NCBI RefSeq assembly: GCF_014193585.1
Contig: NZ_BLXY01000005.1
Location: forward strand, 62,001-126,000
Length of the DNA: 64,000 bases
Origin: Geomonas paludis
Lineage (GTDB): Bacteria > Desulfobacterota > Desulfuromonadia > Geobacterales > Geobacteraceae
Reading direction: 5' to 3'
Numbering within the stretch: the stretch's first letter is position 1; the number at the start of each line of letters is the position of its first letter. A program made the translations under genes and the position numbers. The notes below the pieces were generated by a model. It saw nothing but the letters and a program-made list of their open reading frames with translations, was not told where the DNA came from and did no database searches. Shown here one piece after another: positions 9,061 through 19,700 of this stretch.

Positions 9061-10011
9061 TTGAGCAAGCCATTGATATCCGTAGTGATGAGCGTCTACA
9101 ACGGGAAGCGGTACCTGCGCGAAGCGCTGGACAGCATCTTGGACCAGTCCCATCGCGACTTCGAACTGATCGTGGTGGACGACGGCTCGACCGACGGCAC
9201 GGCGGCCATCCTCGACTCCTGCACCGATCCCCGGCTCAGGATCATCAGGCACGCCAACCAGGGGCTTACCAGGTCGCTGAACCTGGCCATCCGGGAGGCA
9301 CGCGGCGAGTACATCGCCCGTCAGGATGCCGATGACCGCTCGCTCCCCGGGCGCCTGGCCATCCAGGCCCATTTCCTCGACTCGCACCCAGACATAGCCC
9401 TGGTCGGCTCCGCCGTCAAGGTGATCAGCAGCCAAGGGGCGGAGCTCGCCACCTTCCGCCACCCGACCGAGCCGGCCGAGATCGCCACCACCCTGCGCAG
9501 CTACAACTGCTTCTGGCACGGCTCCATCATGTTCCGGCGCGACAGTTTCGCCGAGCTGGGAGGCTACGACGAGAGGTTCGTCACCGCGCAGGACTACGAC
9601 ATGTGGCTGCGCTTCAGCGAGCGCCACCCGCTTGCCAACCTCCCCCAGCCCCTTTACGCCTACCGCTTCACCGTCGAATCGGTGACCGTGCAGCGCATGG
9701 TGTCGCAGCACCGTCTGGCGGTGCTGGCGCGCCGCTTCGCCGAGGAGCGCGCCGAGGGCGCCCGGACCGGCTGCGCAGACGTCGCAGGCTACCTCGCCGC
9801 GCCGCTCACCCTCGCCGAGAGGAGCCAGATCATCAACAACTACAAGCCCTGGTGCCGGCTGCTCCTTAAAAACGGTCTCAGCGGGGAAGCCGCGACGCTT
9901 ATGACCGCCCTGTTCAGATACCACCCGCGGCTCCTGTTCCGGCTGGTTTTCGCGGTCGCCAAGCCTATGTACACCCCATCGCTGCTCACGAGGTTCCTGG
10001 AACATGCCTAA
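9061..10011 (+). CDS. GT2 family glycosyltransferase
   Basis: This 316-residue protein opens with a standard GT-A start (LSKPLISVVMSVYNGKRYL). DDGSTDGT, then ARGEYIARQDADD (nucleotide-sugar/metal-binding DxD region), and a later GYDERFVTAQDYDMWLR acceptor-side block follow. It would extend the glycan at the cytoplasmic face. The start is TTG 9061, since upstream in-frame codons give no alternative and the family begins here; the ribosome site is weak. Donor and linkage cannot be read from sequence. Its last eight bases overlap the next gene. Confidence 0.88.
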   Translation: MSKPLISVVMSVYNGKRYLREALDSILDQSHRDFELIVVDDGSTDGTAAILDSCTDPRLRIIRHANQGLTRSLNLAIREARGEYIARQDADDRSLPGRLAIQAHFLDSHPDIALVGSAVKVISSQGAELATFRHPTEPAEIATTLRSYNCFWHGSIMFRRDSFAELGGYDERFVTAQDYDMWLRFSERHPLANLPQPLYAYRFTVESVTVQRMVSQHRLAVLARRFAEERAEGARTGCADVAGYLAAPLTLAERSQIINNYKPWCRLLLKNGLSGEAATLMTALFRYHPRLLFRLVFAVAKPMYTPSLLTRFLEHA

Positions 10012-12478
10012 GCTGAAAATCCTCTTCATCTCCCACTCGTCGTACCTGTTCGGCGCCGAAAACTGCGCCCTGTCGCTGATCGAGGGACTGGACCAGGAAC
10101 GTTTCGAGTCCGCCGTGGTGCTGCCGGGTGACGGCCTGTTCAGGCAAAGGCTCGCCGAGCTCGGCGTCAAGACCCACATCCTGCCGCTGGAATGGTGGGT
10201 GAAGAACGAGGGCCGGCTGCTGCACGCGCAGCAGGAGATCCCGCTGGCGCTGGACCGGCTCTTGCGCATCATCGACGAGGAGAAGCCGGACGTCATCCAC
10301 TCCAACACCTCGGTCGTATGCTGGGGCGCCATCGCCGCCGCCTTGAAGGGGATCCCGCACGTCTGGCACGTGCACGAGATCCTCAACGGCCACCCGAGCC
10401 TGCAGGCGATCCTCCCCCTCCCCCTGCTCTACGAATCCATCAGTTTTCTCACCGACCGGGCCGTCACGGTTTCTCAGGCGGTGAGCGACGAGTTGGCCGG
10501 GTTCGTGGATCCGGCCAAGGTGCGACTCATCTACAACGGCGTCCCCTGCCATGCTCCCACCGACCCGCACAGGCTGCGCGCCGAACTCGGTGCCTCCCCG
10601 GAGCAGCGCATAGCGGTCTGCGTCACGTCGCTGCAGAAATACAAGGGAGTGGACAACCTGGTAGCCGCAGCAGCCAAGGCCTGCGCGCGGGATGAACGGC
10701 TGCTGTTCGCCATAGCGGGCAGCGGCTCTCCCGAGGCGGTCGCGGAACTGCGCCAGCAGGTGAAGGATCTCAACATCGAGGGCAAGGTGTTCCACCTGGG
10801 CTTCCGCAACGACGTCGCCGACATACTGGCCGGCTCCGACCTCTTCGTGCTCCCCTCGAACAAGGAGGCCTTCCCCCTGGTGGTCCTCGAGGCGATGTCG
10901 CACGGCAAACCGGTGGTCGCGACGGATTGCGGCGGGACGCGCGAGATGGTGCTCGAAGGAGAGACCGGCTTCATCGTCGCCGTGCAGGATCCGGAGGCGC
11001 TGGCGGACAAGATCGTGGAGCTCTGCGGCGATCCGGCACGCGGCGCCGCCATGGGCGAGGCAGCCCGCAAACACTACTGCGACAACTTCACCATCGAGCG
11101 CTACGTGGAAACCTTCGCGAGCCTCTACAGCGAACTCTCCGGCATGAAGAAGTCGCCGCTCAACTCCAGGCAGGCCTCGCTTTTGAACTGCTTCATCGAG
11201 GCTTATCTCGAGCACCTGAAAACAATGCGGGTGATCCCGAATCTCGAACAAGAACTCACCCTGCAGAAAAGGCAATTTGCCGAAATAAGCGTCCAGCTCT
11301 CCCGGCAGCAGGAGGCCCTGCTGGCGTGCGAGCGGCAGAAGACGGCCCTGGCGCAGGAGCACGCGGAGCAACTCCTGTCACTGGCCAGAGCCACCGAGGA
11401 CAAGCACACGCATCTCGAGGCGCGCCTGGCGAACAAGAAGATCGAGAAGGCGGGCCTTAAGGAGCAGCTGAACGACCTGGCCAACGAACTGACGCTCGCG
11501 GACGAACTGCGTGCCGAACTGGAAAGGTACCTCGACTATCGCTCCACGGAGCTGGAAAGCCGGGACGAACGGATTCGGCAGATGGAGTTGGAGCTAGCCG
11601 ACCGTTCGGTGCTGCAGGCCAAGTTGGAGGCAGGGCTGCTGCAGCGGGAGGCTGAGCTCACCGCGTTGGCGGAGCACAGCGCAGAGCTAAAAGCCGACCT
11701 CGATGCAGCCGAGGCGGTACGCGCAGACGTCGCCGCCAGCCTCGAGCAGGCCACGGCAGAGCTTGTGGCGCGCGACGAGCACATCCGGCAGATCGAGGAA
11801 CATCTTGCCGAGGAGTCCAGGCGGGTAGCCGAAGGGTTGAAGCGGCAGGAGGAGGCGCGGCAGACGCAGCTCGAACTGGAAAGTGAGCTGGGCTCGAAGG
11901 GCTCTGAGATCACCGAACTGAGCGAGCGCCTGCTCCAGGCCGAGGAGCAGGCGCGGCGGACCCGGATCGAACTGGAGGGGATGCTGCGATCGAAGGATGT
12001 CGAGATCGGCGGACTGCAACAGCGCCTGCGTCAGGTCGAGGAGGCGATGCTGCAGGAGCAGGAGCGGGTCGCTGAATTTGTGGCGCTGCACGAGCGCAGC
12101 GTTGCCGCGGCAGAGCAGCAGAGGGGGGCGCTAGAGGAACGTCTGCAGCAGCAGAGCGTCCGCATTCAGGAGCAGGAGCAGCGCAACCGCCAGGCAATGG
12201 AGGAACTTGCCCGGCAGAGTGCCATGGCCCAGGACCATATCGCTGCCCGGGAAGAGACCATCCAAAACCTGGGCGAGACGCTGGAACAGGCTGCGCACCG
12301 GCTCAAGGCCGCGGAGGAGGAACTGGCACGGGCAAGAAGAGCGCAGCAGGAACAAAAGGCGGGTTACGAGGCGCTACTGCAGGAAAGGGAACAAAGGGTG
12401 GAGGATCTTTTGAACTCGCTCAGTTGGAAAGTCACGGGACCGCTCAGGAAGGCGTACGACCTGGTGCGGGGGAGGTAG
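10004..12478 (+). CDS. GT4 glycosyltransferase with long C-terminal coiled coil
   Basis: Of 824 residues, the first ~385 form a GT-B/GT4 enzyme: FISHSSYLFGAENCALSLI at the N-terminus, then VWHVHEI, TSLQKYKGVDNL and SNKEAFPLVVLEAMSHGKPVV with the E-x7-E retaining motif. Residues about 400-790 are almost pure charged heptad sequence (long coiled coil). The last residues (about 804-819) read SLSWKVTGPLRKAYDL, a tail also found in two other glycosyltransferases of this cluster. The coil could be a molecular ruler or a scaffold holding the polymerising complex; this is inference. No membrane segment is seen. The 266 bases after it (12479-12744) hold only a candidate promoter. Confidence 0.88.
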   Translation: MPKLKILFISHSSYLFGAENCALSLIEGLDQERFESAVVLPGDGLFRQRLAELGVKTHILPLEWWVKNEGRLLHAQQEIPLALDRLLRIIDEEKPDVIHSNTSVVCWGAIAAALKGIPHVWHVHEILNGHPSLQAILPLPLLYESISFLTDRAVTVSQAVSDELAGFVDPAKVRLIYNGVPCHAPTDPHRLRAELGASPEQRIAVCVTSLQKYKGVDNLVAAAAKACARDERLLFAIAGSGSPEAVAELRQQVKDLNIEGKVFHLGFRNDVADILAGSDLFVLPSNKEAFPLVVLEAMSHGKPVVATDCGGTREMVLEGETGFIVAVQDPEALADKIVELCGDPARGAAMGEAARKHYCDNFTIERYVETFASLYSELSGMKKSPLNSRQASLLNCFIEAYLEHLKTMRVIPNLEQELTLQKRQFAEISVQLSRQQEALLACERQKTALAQEHAEQLLSLARATEDKHTHLEARLANKKIEKAGLKEQLNDLANELTLADELRAELERYLDYRSTELESRDERIRQMELELADRSVLQAKLEAGLLQREAELTALAEHSAELKADLDAAEAVRADVAASLEQATAELVARDEHIRQIEEHLAEESRRVAEGLKRQEEARQTQLELESELGSKGSEITELSERLLQAEEQARRTRIELEGMLRSKDVEIGGLQQRLRQVEEAMLQEQERVAEFVALHERSVAAAEQQRGALEERLQQQSVRIQEQEQRNRQAMEELARQSAMAQDHIAAREETIQNLGETLEQAAHRLKAAEEELARARRAQQEQKAGYEALLQEREQRVEDLLNSLSWKVTGPLRKAYDLVRGR

Positions 12479-12679
12479 CGGCCTCGCGCGTCCGCAGCAC
12501 CTGGCAGCCGTCCCAGAGAATGCTACCGACAATGGGCCTTAGCTGGCCTGCCTGTGCCGATTGTATCAGCTGGAGAGCAATCACCATAGTTGTCAGGCAG
12601 TATGAGAATGTTTGCGATATAGGGGATGTATGTATTCAATAATGCCCATATTCCGACAGGCACCTCGGCCAACAGCAAC

Positions 12680-12708
12680 TTGTTTTTTTGCGAAAAAAGG
12701 CATATAAA
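12680..12708 (+). promoter_or_regulatory. Candidate sigma-70 promoter
   Basis: TTGTTT (12680-12685) and TATAAA (12703-12708) are separated by exactly 17 bases in an AT-rich stretch. They lie about 37 bases before the start codon of the secreted protein gene, with AAGGAG in between. This would make the AT-rich two-gene insert its own transcription unit. Confidence 0.45.
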
Positions 12709-12744
12709 ATCTTTTTTAACACTCAGTCAAAAGGAGCAACTTCA

Positions 12745-13356
12745 ATGAGGATTAAGGCAAGCACACAAACAGTAGCCGCTATACTGACAGCGACTGTCTT
12801 TCTGACTGCGGCTGTTTCCGCGCAGGCCCAGCAAACTGCGAAGAAGTCTACCGTTGCTCCCCCTGCTGCACCAGCGGCAACCGGTGCGGTAGTGAATAAA
12901 TACGATTTCGAGGCCGGGGTTGCCGGCTGGTCGGCCCCGGCCAAAACCATCAGCATCGCAACCGTCACCAATCCCAAGAAAAGCGGCAAGTCTAGCCTTA
13001 AAGTTAGCGGCACTTCCTCCAGTGGCCTGTATAACTTCGCAGCGTCGCCCCGAATCGCCCTCCAACAGGGGAAACAGTATCAAGTCTCCGCTTGGCTGTA
13101 TGTCAAGAGCTGGGACACACCCCTTAGGCCCCCGACTCTGAAGATAGGTATCTACAAGGATGGTAAATGGATAAGCAACGCCTTTAGCCACAGCTATGAT
13201 TTAAAAAAGAAAAATGTGTGGCAAAAGTCTACTCTCGTAGTGACAGTTCCCACAGGTGGCTCCATGGCTGGTTCCATCTCGATAGAGAAGGGAACTCAGG
13301 ACGCGATTAAGGGTGAAGTATGGGTAGATGATGTAGTTCTGCAAACGATGAAATAA
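12745..13356 (+). CDS. Secreted protein with carbohydrate-binding-like beta-sandwich
   Basis: This 203-residue protein has a clear Sec signal peptide (MRIKASTQTVAAILTATVFL, cleavage likely after the Ala-Gln-Ala region near 29-30). An Ala/Pro linker follows, then a domain beginning NKYDFEAGVAGWSAP. That opening and the later 'GKQYQVSAWLYV' and 'GEVWVDDVVLQ' blocks fit the CBM4/9-type jelly roll, which binds glycans. The start is ATG 12745 with AAGGAG at 12731-12736; an upstream in-frame ATG at 12688 would place a charged leader before the signal. It is AT-richer than the flanking genes and sits alone with the radical SAM gene, suggesting acquisition. Ligand unknown. Confidence 0.7.
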   Translation: MRIKASTQTVAAILTATVFLTAAVSAQAQQTAKKSTVAPPAAPAATGAVVNKYDFEAGVAGWSAPAKTISIATVTNPKKSGKSSLKVSGTSSSGLYNFAASPRIALQQGKQYQVSAWLYVKSWDTPLRPPTLKIGIYKDGKWISNAFSHSYDLKKKNVWQKSTLVVTVPTGGSMAGSISIEKGTQDAIKGEVWVDDVVLQTMK

Positions 13357-13464
13357 AGGCTACCGAGCGTCGGTGCCAGAGGACAAGACGCGTCTTCATT
13401 ATGAGTTCTGCTGAACGATGCCTACGCGAAAGACGCTGTTTAAAGTTGGACCCGGGAGATTGCG

Positions 13465-14508
13465 ATGACAAGTTTTTTCTGCCCCCACCCATTTGCCTTC
13501 ATGGAATTCTCGTTAGGAGGCAATGTATTCTGTTGCTGTCCGGCACATGTTCAGCGTCCTCTAGGAAACTTGCGAGAACAAACCATTGATGAAATCTGGA
13601 ATGGCGAAGTCGCTCAGAAAATGAGACATGAGATTATTAACCATAGGTGGGAGGCTGTCTGCAAGCCGTCCTGCCCGGTGGTTCAGGAATATTTGTATAA
13701 AGGAAAGGTGCGAAATCTAGGGTCATTTGTCAGTAACACAGAAGTTCTCGATCGGATTACCCAGCACATCAACAACAAGGAAACAGAATTAAAAACTCTT
13801 CCTACAGTATTCAACTTTGCAAATACAACCACATGCAATATAAATTGCATAATGTGCTCTTGCAAGAAGGCACCTGCAGAACCAGAGCTGCTCGAAAAAA
13901 GCGTCGAATACGTCAATAGCCATCTCGCCACAACAAGCAGGATCGTTCTAACAGGATCGGGCGACCCTCTCGCCTGTGCCACCATTAGAAAATTGCTGAC
14001 AGGCAACGACCACACAACACCCTCAACCGACACAAAATTTACCCTCCTCACCAACGGATTGCTCCTGCCGAAATACTGGGATGCTATCAAGCACAATTCT
14101 TTTTCAACTATAGATGTATCTGTTGATGCAGGGACCGCCGAAACATACGAGATGATAAGACGCAACGCTAGATGGTCTGACTTAAATGAAGCCTTAAGAC
14201 TCATTAGCGACAACAGGTCAAAATTCAACAGCGTCGGCATCAACATGACGGTAATGAAGGAAAATTATGCAGAAATCCCTCAGTTCATTGAGCTTGGGAT
14301 CAAGTATGACATACCAGTTCGCTTCAATGAGGTCAGAACCGCAGGTGATCTGGACGCTGAATCAAATATATTCAGCAATCAAGACGGTCATCATTTCAAA
14401 AATTTCTTAACAGTAATCGCTAGAGCACAGCAAAAGGAGTACCCAGTTGCAGTTAACTGGGGGAACCTTTTGCAGTACGCACGCAATGCTAGCGCGCACG
14501 CTCAATAA
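13465..14508 (+). CDS. Radical SAM protein with N-terminal SPASM-like Cys cluster
   Basis: This 347-residue protein holds CNINCIMC (CxxxCxxC) at about residues 128-135, the radical SAM [4Fe-4S] site, followed by LTGSGDP and LLTNGLLL strands of the TIM barrel. Before it, the N-terminal ~75 residues carry CPHPF, a CCCPAH cluster, EIWNG and CKPSCP. This is the pattern of a SPASM auxiliary cluster, here placed ahead of the catalytic barrel instead of after it. Such proteins occur in glycan and secondary-metabolite clusters, but the substrate cannot be read. GGGAG lies upstream of ATG 13465. The gene is AT-rich and may have arrived with the preceding gene. Confidence 0.82.
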   Translation: MTSFFCPHPFAFMEFSLGGNVFCCCPAHVQRPLGNLREQTIDEIWNGEVAQKMRHEIINHRWEAVCKPSCPVVQEYLYKGKVRNLGSFVSNTEVLDRITQHINNKETELKTLPTVFNFANTTTCNINCIMCSCKKAPAEPELLEKSVEYVNSHLATTSRIVLTGSGDPLACATIRKLLTGNDHTTPSTDTKFTLLTNGLLLPKYWDAIKHNSFSTIDVSVDAGTAETYEMIRRNARWSDLNEALRLISDNRSKFNSVGINMTVMKENYAEIPQFIELGIKYDIPVRFNEVRTAGDLDAESNIFSNQDGHHFKNFLTVIARAQQKEYPVAVNWGNLLQYARNASAHAQ

Positions 14509-14544
14509 AAAGACCTGAAGACACAAGCCTTCCTTGAGGAAACA

Positions 14545-16680
14545 ATGACGAAAGCTCGTCTTATCGCGCTCTACCTCCCCCAATTCCACCCGATCCCCGA
14601 GAACGACGAATGGTGGGGTCCCGGGTTCACCGAATGGACCAACACCGTTAAGGCAAAGCCCCTGTTCATCGGGCACCAGCAGCCTAACCTCCCGGCAGAC
14701 CTCGGATTTTACGACCTGCGCCTCCCCGAGTCGAGGGAGGAGCAGGCGAACCTTGCGCGCGAGTACGGCATCGAAGGGTTCTGTTACTGGCACTACTGGT
14801 TCGGCGGCGGCAAGAGGCTTCTGGAGCGCCCGTTCCGCGAGGTGGTGCAGTCGGGCAAGCCGGACTTCCCGTTCTGCCTGGCCTGGGCCAACCACACCTG
14901 GTCCGGGGTCTGGCACGGCTGCCCGGACCGCATCCTTATCGAGCAGACCTATCCCGGCGTCGAGGACTACACCGCGCACTTCTATCACATGCTGGACGCC
15001 TTCCGCGACCCGCGCTACCTCAAGGTGAACGGCAAGAACATCTTCGGGATCTATAAGCCCAAGGACCTGAAGGAGCCCGAGCTGTTCATGAATACCTGGC
15101 GCGAGCTGGCCGCCAAGGAAGGGCTCGGCGGCTTCCACTTCGTCGCCATGGTGGACTTCCCGTGGGACCCGGTCCCCGGCGGTTTCGACGCCTACTCCTC
15201 CAATCCCCCGGTCGCCATGGTGACCCGGCAGGATGTGCAGCCGCTCAACGAGGAGCTGGAAAAGGAGATCCTCAAGTGGCGCTTCTTCAGCAAGGAAAAG
15301 CCCGAGCTGCCGCAGGTCTACTCCTACCAGTCCTTCGTGGAGAACGCCTTCCCGGACAAGACGCTGCGCCGCGATTTCCACCCGTGCGTGGTGCCCAACT
15401 GGGATAACACCCCGCGCTCGGGCAAGAACGGCTTCGTCCTGCATGGCTCCACCCCGCAGCTGTACGAGCGGCACCTGGAGGAAGCGGTCGATCTCGTGGA
15501 GGACCGCCCTGAAGACGAGCGGGTGATTTTCGTGAAATCGTGGAACGAGTGGGCGGAGACCAACTACCTCGAGCCCGACCTCAGGTGGGGCAACGCCTAC
15601 CTGGAGGCGACGCTCAGGGCCGTGACGCGGGAGACCGGCGACCGGATCCGGGTTCATTTCGTGAACGTGAGAACCGCGCATCACTCGCCCCACTCCGGCT
15701 ACGACCGCTTTCTCGACTACATCCCGCATCGCAGGCTTCCCAAAGCCGTGAGCTTCGACGCCGTCAGCGACGCAGAGCGCGAGCGTCTGTACCAGCAGGC
15801 AAAGCAGGAGGTGAGCTGGTACAACCCCAGCGACCTGGAGTTGGAAAGCGCGGTGAACGAGCTCGCGCCCGGCAGGCACCGGCACGTCTGCCATTACCTG
15901 TACGGCGAGAACTCCCTGTACCACACCGAGCGCTCCCAGGACCCGAACAAGAAGGTCTTCGTCTCCTTCCACCAGCCCCCGGCGGCCCACCAGGAGTTCG
16001 TCCGCAACAGGGAACCGCTCAAGAACGTGGACGGCATCGTGGTGGTCGGGACCAACCAGATCCCCTTCTTCTCCCAGTTCGTCGCCCCGGAGAAGATCCA
16101 TTTCGTACCGCATGGCGTCGATACCGACTTCTTCAGGCCCAATCCTGGACTCAAGAAGGAGGACCGGATCCTGTTCGTGGGGAACTGGCTGAGGGATTTC
16201 GACACGCTGGTCGCGGTGTCGAAGCTCCTCGCAGTGAAGGCGCCCGAACTCGTCCTCGACGTGGTTACGCTGGAGCGCAACCGCCCCTATTTCGACGGGT
16301 GCTGCAACGTGCGCTTCCACAGCGGCATCCCCGAGGCGGAGCTTCTGGCCAAGTACCAGGAAGCGATGCTCCTCGTGGTGCCGATGAAGGATTGCACCGC
16401 CAACAACTCGGTACTGGAAGGAATGGCCTGCGGGCTCCCCATCGTCACCACCGACATCGGCGGCATTAAGGATTATGTGACCGAAGAGAGCGCACTACTA
16501 TGCAGCCCTGGCGATGCTGACACAATGGCAACAGGGGTAATGACTCTTGTGCGCGCCCCGGAACGGTTGCAGCAGATGGGAAAAGCTTCAAGGGAACGGT
16601 CTCTCGATTTCGCGTGGCCGAAAGTATCGCAGATTCTTTATTCCGCCTACGAGACCGCTTTCCGTTCAGACGAACACTAA
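14545..16680 (+). CDS. WbsX-like domain fused to a GT4 glycosyltransferase
   Basis: Residues 1-~365 of 711 match the WbsX (glycoside-hydrolase-99-like) family of O-antigen clusters: ALYLPQFHPIPENDEWWG, FTEWTN, YGIEGFCYWHYWF, KPDFPFCLAWANHTW and SWNEWAE. The rest is a GT-B domain with VSFHQPPAAHQEF, FVGNWLRDFDTL and ANNSVLEGMACGLPIVTTDIGG. WbsX function is not firmly established; a glycosyltransferase or endo-acting glycan enzyme is possible. GAGGAA precedes ATG 14545. Base composition drops from GC-rich to AT-rich within the last ~80 codons, inside the conserved GT4 block. A second WbsX copy ends the next gene. Confidence 0.85.
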   Translation: MTKARLIALYLPQFHPIPENDEWWGPGFTEWTNTVKAKPLFIGHQQPNLPADLGFYDLRLPESREEQANLAREYGIEGFCYWHYWFGGGKRLLERPFREVVQSGKPDFPFCLAWANHTWSGVWHGCPDRILIEQTYPGVEDYTAHFYHMLDAFRDPRYLKVNGKNIFGIYKPKDLKEPELFMNTWRELAAKEGLGGFHFVAMVDFPWDPVPGGFDAYSSNPPVAMVTRQDVQPLNEELEKEILKWRFFSKEKPELPQVYSYQSFVENAFPDKTLRRDFHPCVVPNWDNTPRSGKNGFVLHGSTPQLYERHLEEAVDLVEDRPEDERVIFVKSWNEWAETNYLEPDLRWGNAYLEATLRAVTRETGDRIRVHFVNVRTAHHSPHSGYDRFLDYIPHRRLPKAVSFDAVSDAERERLYQQAKQEVSWYNPSDLELESAVNELAPGRHRHVCHYLYGENSLYHTERSQDPNKKVFVSFHQPPAAHQEFVRNREPLKNVDGIVVVGTNQIPFFSQFVAPEKIHFVPHGVDTDFFRPNPGLKKEDRILFVGNWLRDFDTLVAVSKLLAVKAPELVLDVVTLERNRPYFDGCCNVRFHSGIPEAELLAKYQEAMLLVVPMKDCTANNSVLEGMACGLPIVTTDIGGIKDYVTEESALLCSPGDADTMATGVMTLVRAPERLQQMGKASRERSLDFAWPKVSQILYSAYETAFRSDEH

Positions 16681-16706
16681 AAGTTTTTGCCAATGATGAG
16701 GTTGAG

Positions 16707-19700
16707 ATGAACATTTGCCTTATTTCTCAAGAGTATCCCCCCGAGACAAACTGGGGTGGGATTGCGACCTATACTCAGGTGCTGGCACGCCAGCTAGTTA
16801 AACTTGGCCACAATGTTCATGTGATTGCCCTTGCCGTAGCAGAAGAACATATTACGAGTGACATGGGTGTTACTGTTCATCGTATTTCCAACCGGCCAAA
16901 GGATAGCGTGCCCCCCGCACTCATTGAAGAGTTGGGCGCCTACCATGGACTGCTCAACTTTAGCCAGAGGGTGTATGAGGAAGTCAAGGCAATACATGAG
17001 ACTGAAGAACTCGACCTCATCGAGGCTCCGGAGACGTGTGCACAAGGTCTAATCACTTTCAGACTACTGAAAGGCGTAAAAACTGTTACTCGATGCCACA
17101 CACCATTTTTCTGGGTCAGGCACCTCAATCTAATGCCTGACACCGAAGAACATCATAACAGGGATCTTCTTGAAGAGTTGCAGACAAAATCTTCTTCGGC
17201 TGTTACCTCCCCCACCCTTGCCATGGCTGAGGTCATCAGGGGACGATGGGGAGTTGAAAACATTGTCGTCATTCCAAACTTTTTCAACCTTAAAACTTTC
17301 AGTCCTGATACCCAAGTATTAGATACATTGGCTGGACGAGCGTATCTTATTTTCTTTGGGCGGCTCGAGTTCAGGAAGGGAGTACATCTACTAGCTAAAG
17401 CTTTGCCCCAAGTCCTGGACAGACATGAAGATTTGACAATGTTGTTCGTTGGCAGCGACTCAATTTATAATTCGCAGTCAATGAAGCAGTATATCTCTGA
17501 GCAGCTTAAGGATTACGGCGACCGCATCGTCTTTATTGACAACATTTCGCACGATGCTCTTTACCCGCTCATAGAAAGATCTAGGCTGGTTCTCCTTCCT
17601 TCGCTTTGGGAGAACTTTCCCTATGCCTGTTTAGAAGCCATGTCGCTTGGAAAAGCCATAGTTGCTTCAAATGCTGGTGGATTCCCCGAGATAATGGAAT
17701 CAGGAAAGGAGGGCCTTCTTTGCCCGCCAAACGACGAGTTGGCGTTATCGAAGACAATCATTTCCTCCCTCGAAACCTGCGACCTCGCATCTATAGGTAA
17801 TAACGCGCGCCATAAGGCGGCCTTATACGATACCGAACTCGTTACCCACCAGATGCTTGAATTTTACGAATCACTTCCGCCTCTTGAGCAACAGGGATCA
17901 TTCAGCGTTTGCTACATTCTGCGACACTTTCCGCTTCCTTCAGAGACCTTTGTCATAAATGAAATCATAGAACTGCAAAACTGCGGAGTTGATGTACATC
18001 CAGTTTCCATCTTTGCGCCTGAAGCATGCCACTCTGGGCTGATGACGAAAATAAAAAGGAACACATACGATGTATCATCGGTCGATTGTGGGCGTACGGC
18101 CCAGAGGGAAACTCTTGAGAAAGCATCAGCACTTGCGAAAGAATATCAAGTTTCAGAGTGGCTTGCCCCGATAACTGCGTGTGTTGCGGACTTCGTTGTG
18201 GCGAACAAATTCGCGCTGATACACGCGCATTTTGCAACGGAGTCTGCACTTGTCGCTTTGATGGTACACAAGATCACGGGAATACCTTTTTCGTTCACGG
18301 CTCATGCGTATGACATTTTTATTGAAAACTCAGGAGCACCCGGCGAGACACTAGGCAACCGGTTGGCGCTCCTGGTTCAACACGCTGCGCATGTTGTTAC
18401 AATCTCCGAATTTAACAAATCCCATATTCTAAAGAAGGTAGGGGCACAGAACCGCGGGAAGATTTCAGTTATACATTGTGGCATAGACACTGAAGCTTTT
18501 TCCCCGGCGACACGCCTTTGTCATGAAGGTTATAACATCCTGTGTGTAGGGCGTTTTGTAGAGAAAAAGGGACATCAATTCTTAATTCGTGCGTTTGCCG
18601 ATGTTGTACAACACAATCCTGCAGCCAGGCTCAGACTGATCGGAGCCGGACCATTGCTGGACGAGATTTCTCGACTCAGCGTGGAGCTGGGCATTGAGAA
18701 TAATGTTGATTTCCTTGGCAGCGTCTCGTCAGATGTCGTTCAAGACGAGATGAAAAAAGCCGACGTTTTTGTTCTCCACTCTATTACCGCAACAAATGGA
18801 GACATGGAGGGTATTCCGGTTTCTTTGATGGAAGCTTTAGCTATGGGGCTCCCAGTCATCTCTACATTTACATCTGGGATTCCTGAGCTGGTAATCGACA
18901 AGGAGACTGGATTACTGACAACTGAAAAAGACATCGAAGGTCTTACGAAATGTGTCCTGGAAATAATGTCAAACGACCGGGATAGCGGACGTATGGGGTT
19001 AAGGGGCAGAGAACTTGTCTCCAAGGCTTTCAACCTTTCCACAGAAGCGAGGAAACTCCGTAACCTCTTCGATGAGCTCGTCACCCGCAACCTTCCAACT
19101 GTTTCAGTAATCGTTCCTGTTTACAACGGTGCGGATACACTTGAATTGTGCCTTACTTCCCTCTCGCAGCTATCCTACCCTCCTAACAAACTGGAGGTAA
19201 TCGTCGTAGACAACGGTTCTACGGACTCAAGCCTTGAAATAGCGCAGAAATTCCAGGTAAAAGTCATCCAGGAAACCTCGTTCAAAAGCTCTTACGCTGC
19301 AAGAAATGCCGGCATCCGTATAGCTAAAGGTGACTTGATAGCTTTTACTGATGCTGATTGCATAGTGACTCCTGAATGGATCTGCCGTCTGGTTTCACAA
19401 TGGGGAGACGCGACAGCCGGGTGCTTTGCAGGGGAGATAGAAGCATACAAACCGCAAGACTTGATAGAGATCTTCTCGGACCGTGCCGGGATCCTACGGC
19501 AAAATGGTACCCTCACCTGCCCTTACTTGCCTTACACACAGACTGCCAATACAGCATACCGAAAAACGGTTTTCGAGAAGGTGGGGTTGTTCGTACCAGA
19601 AATGACTTCAGGCGGAGATGCGGACATTGCGTGGAGAATGCAAAAACAGCTCGGACTGAAAATAGCCTTCATCCCGGAAGCATTGGTCTACCACAAGCAT

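Noticed and set aside
12479..14544. An insertion sequence or integrase-borne island
   Set aside because: The base composition is foreign-looking, but no transposase, integrase, terminal inverted repeats or tRNA target is visible.
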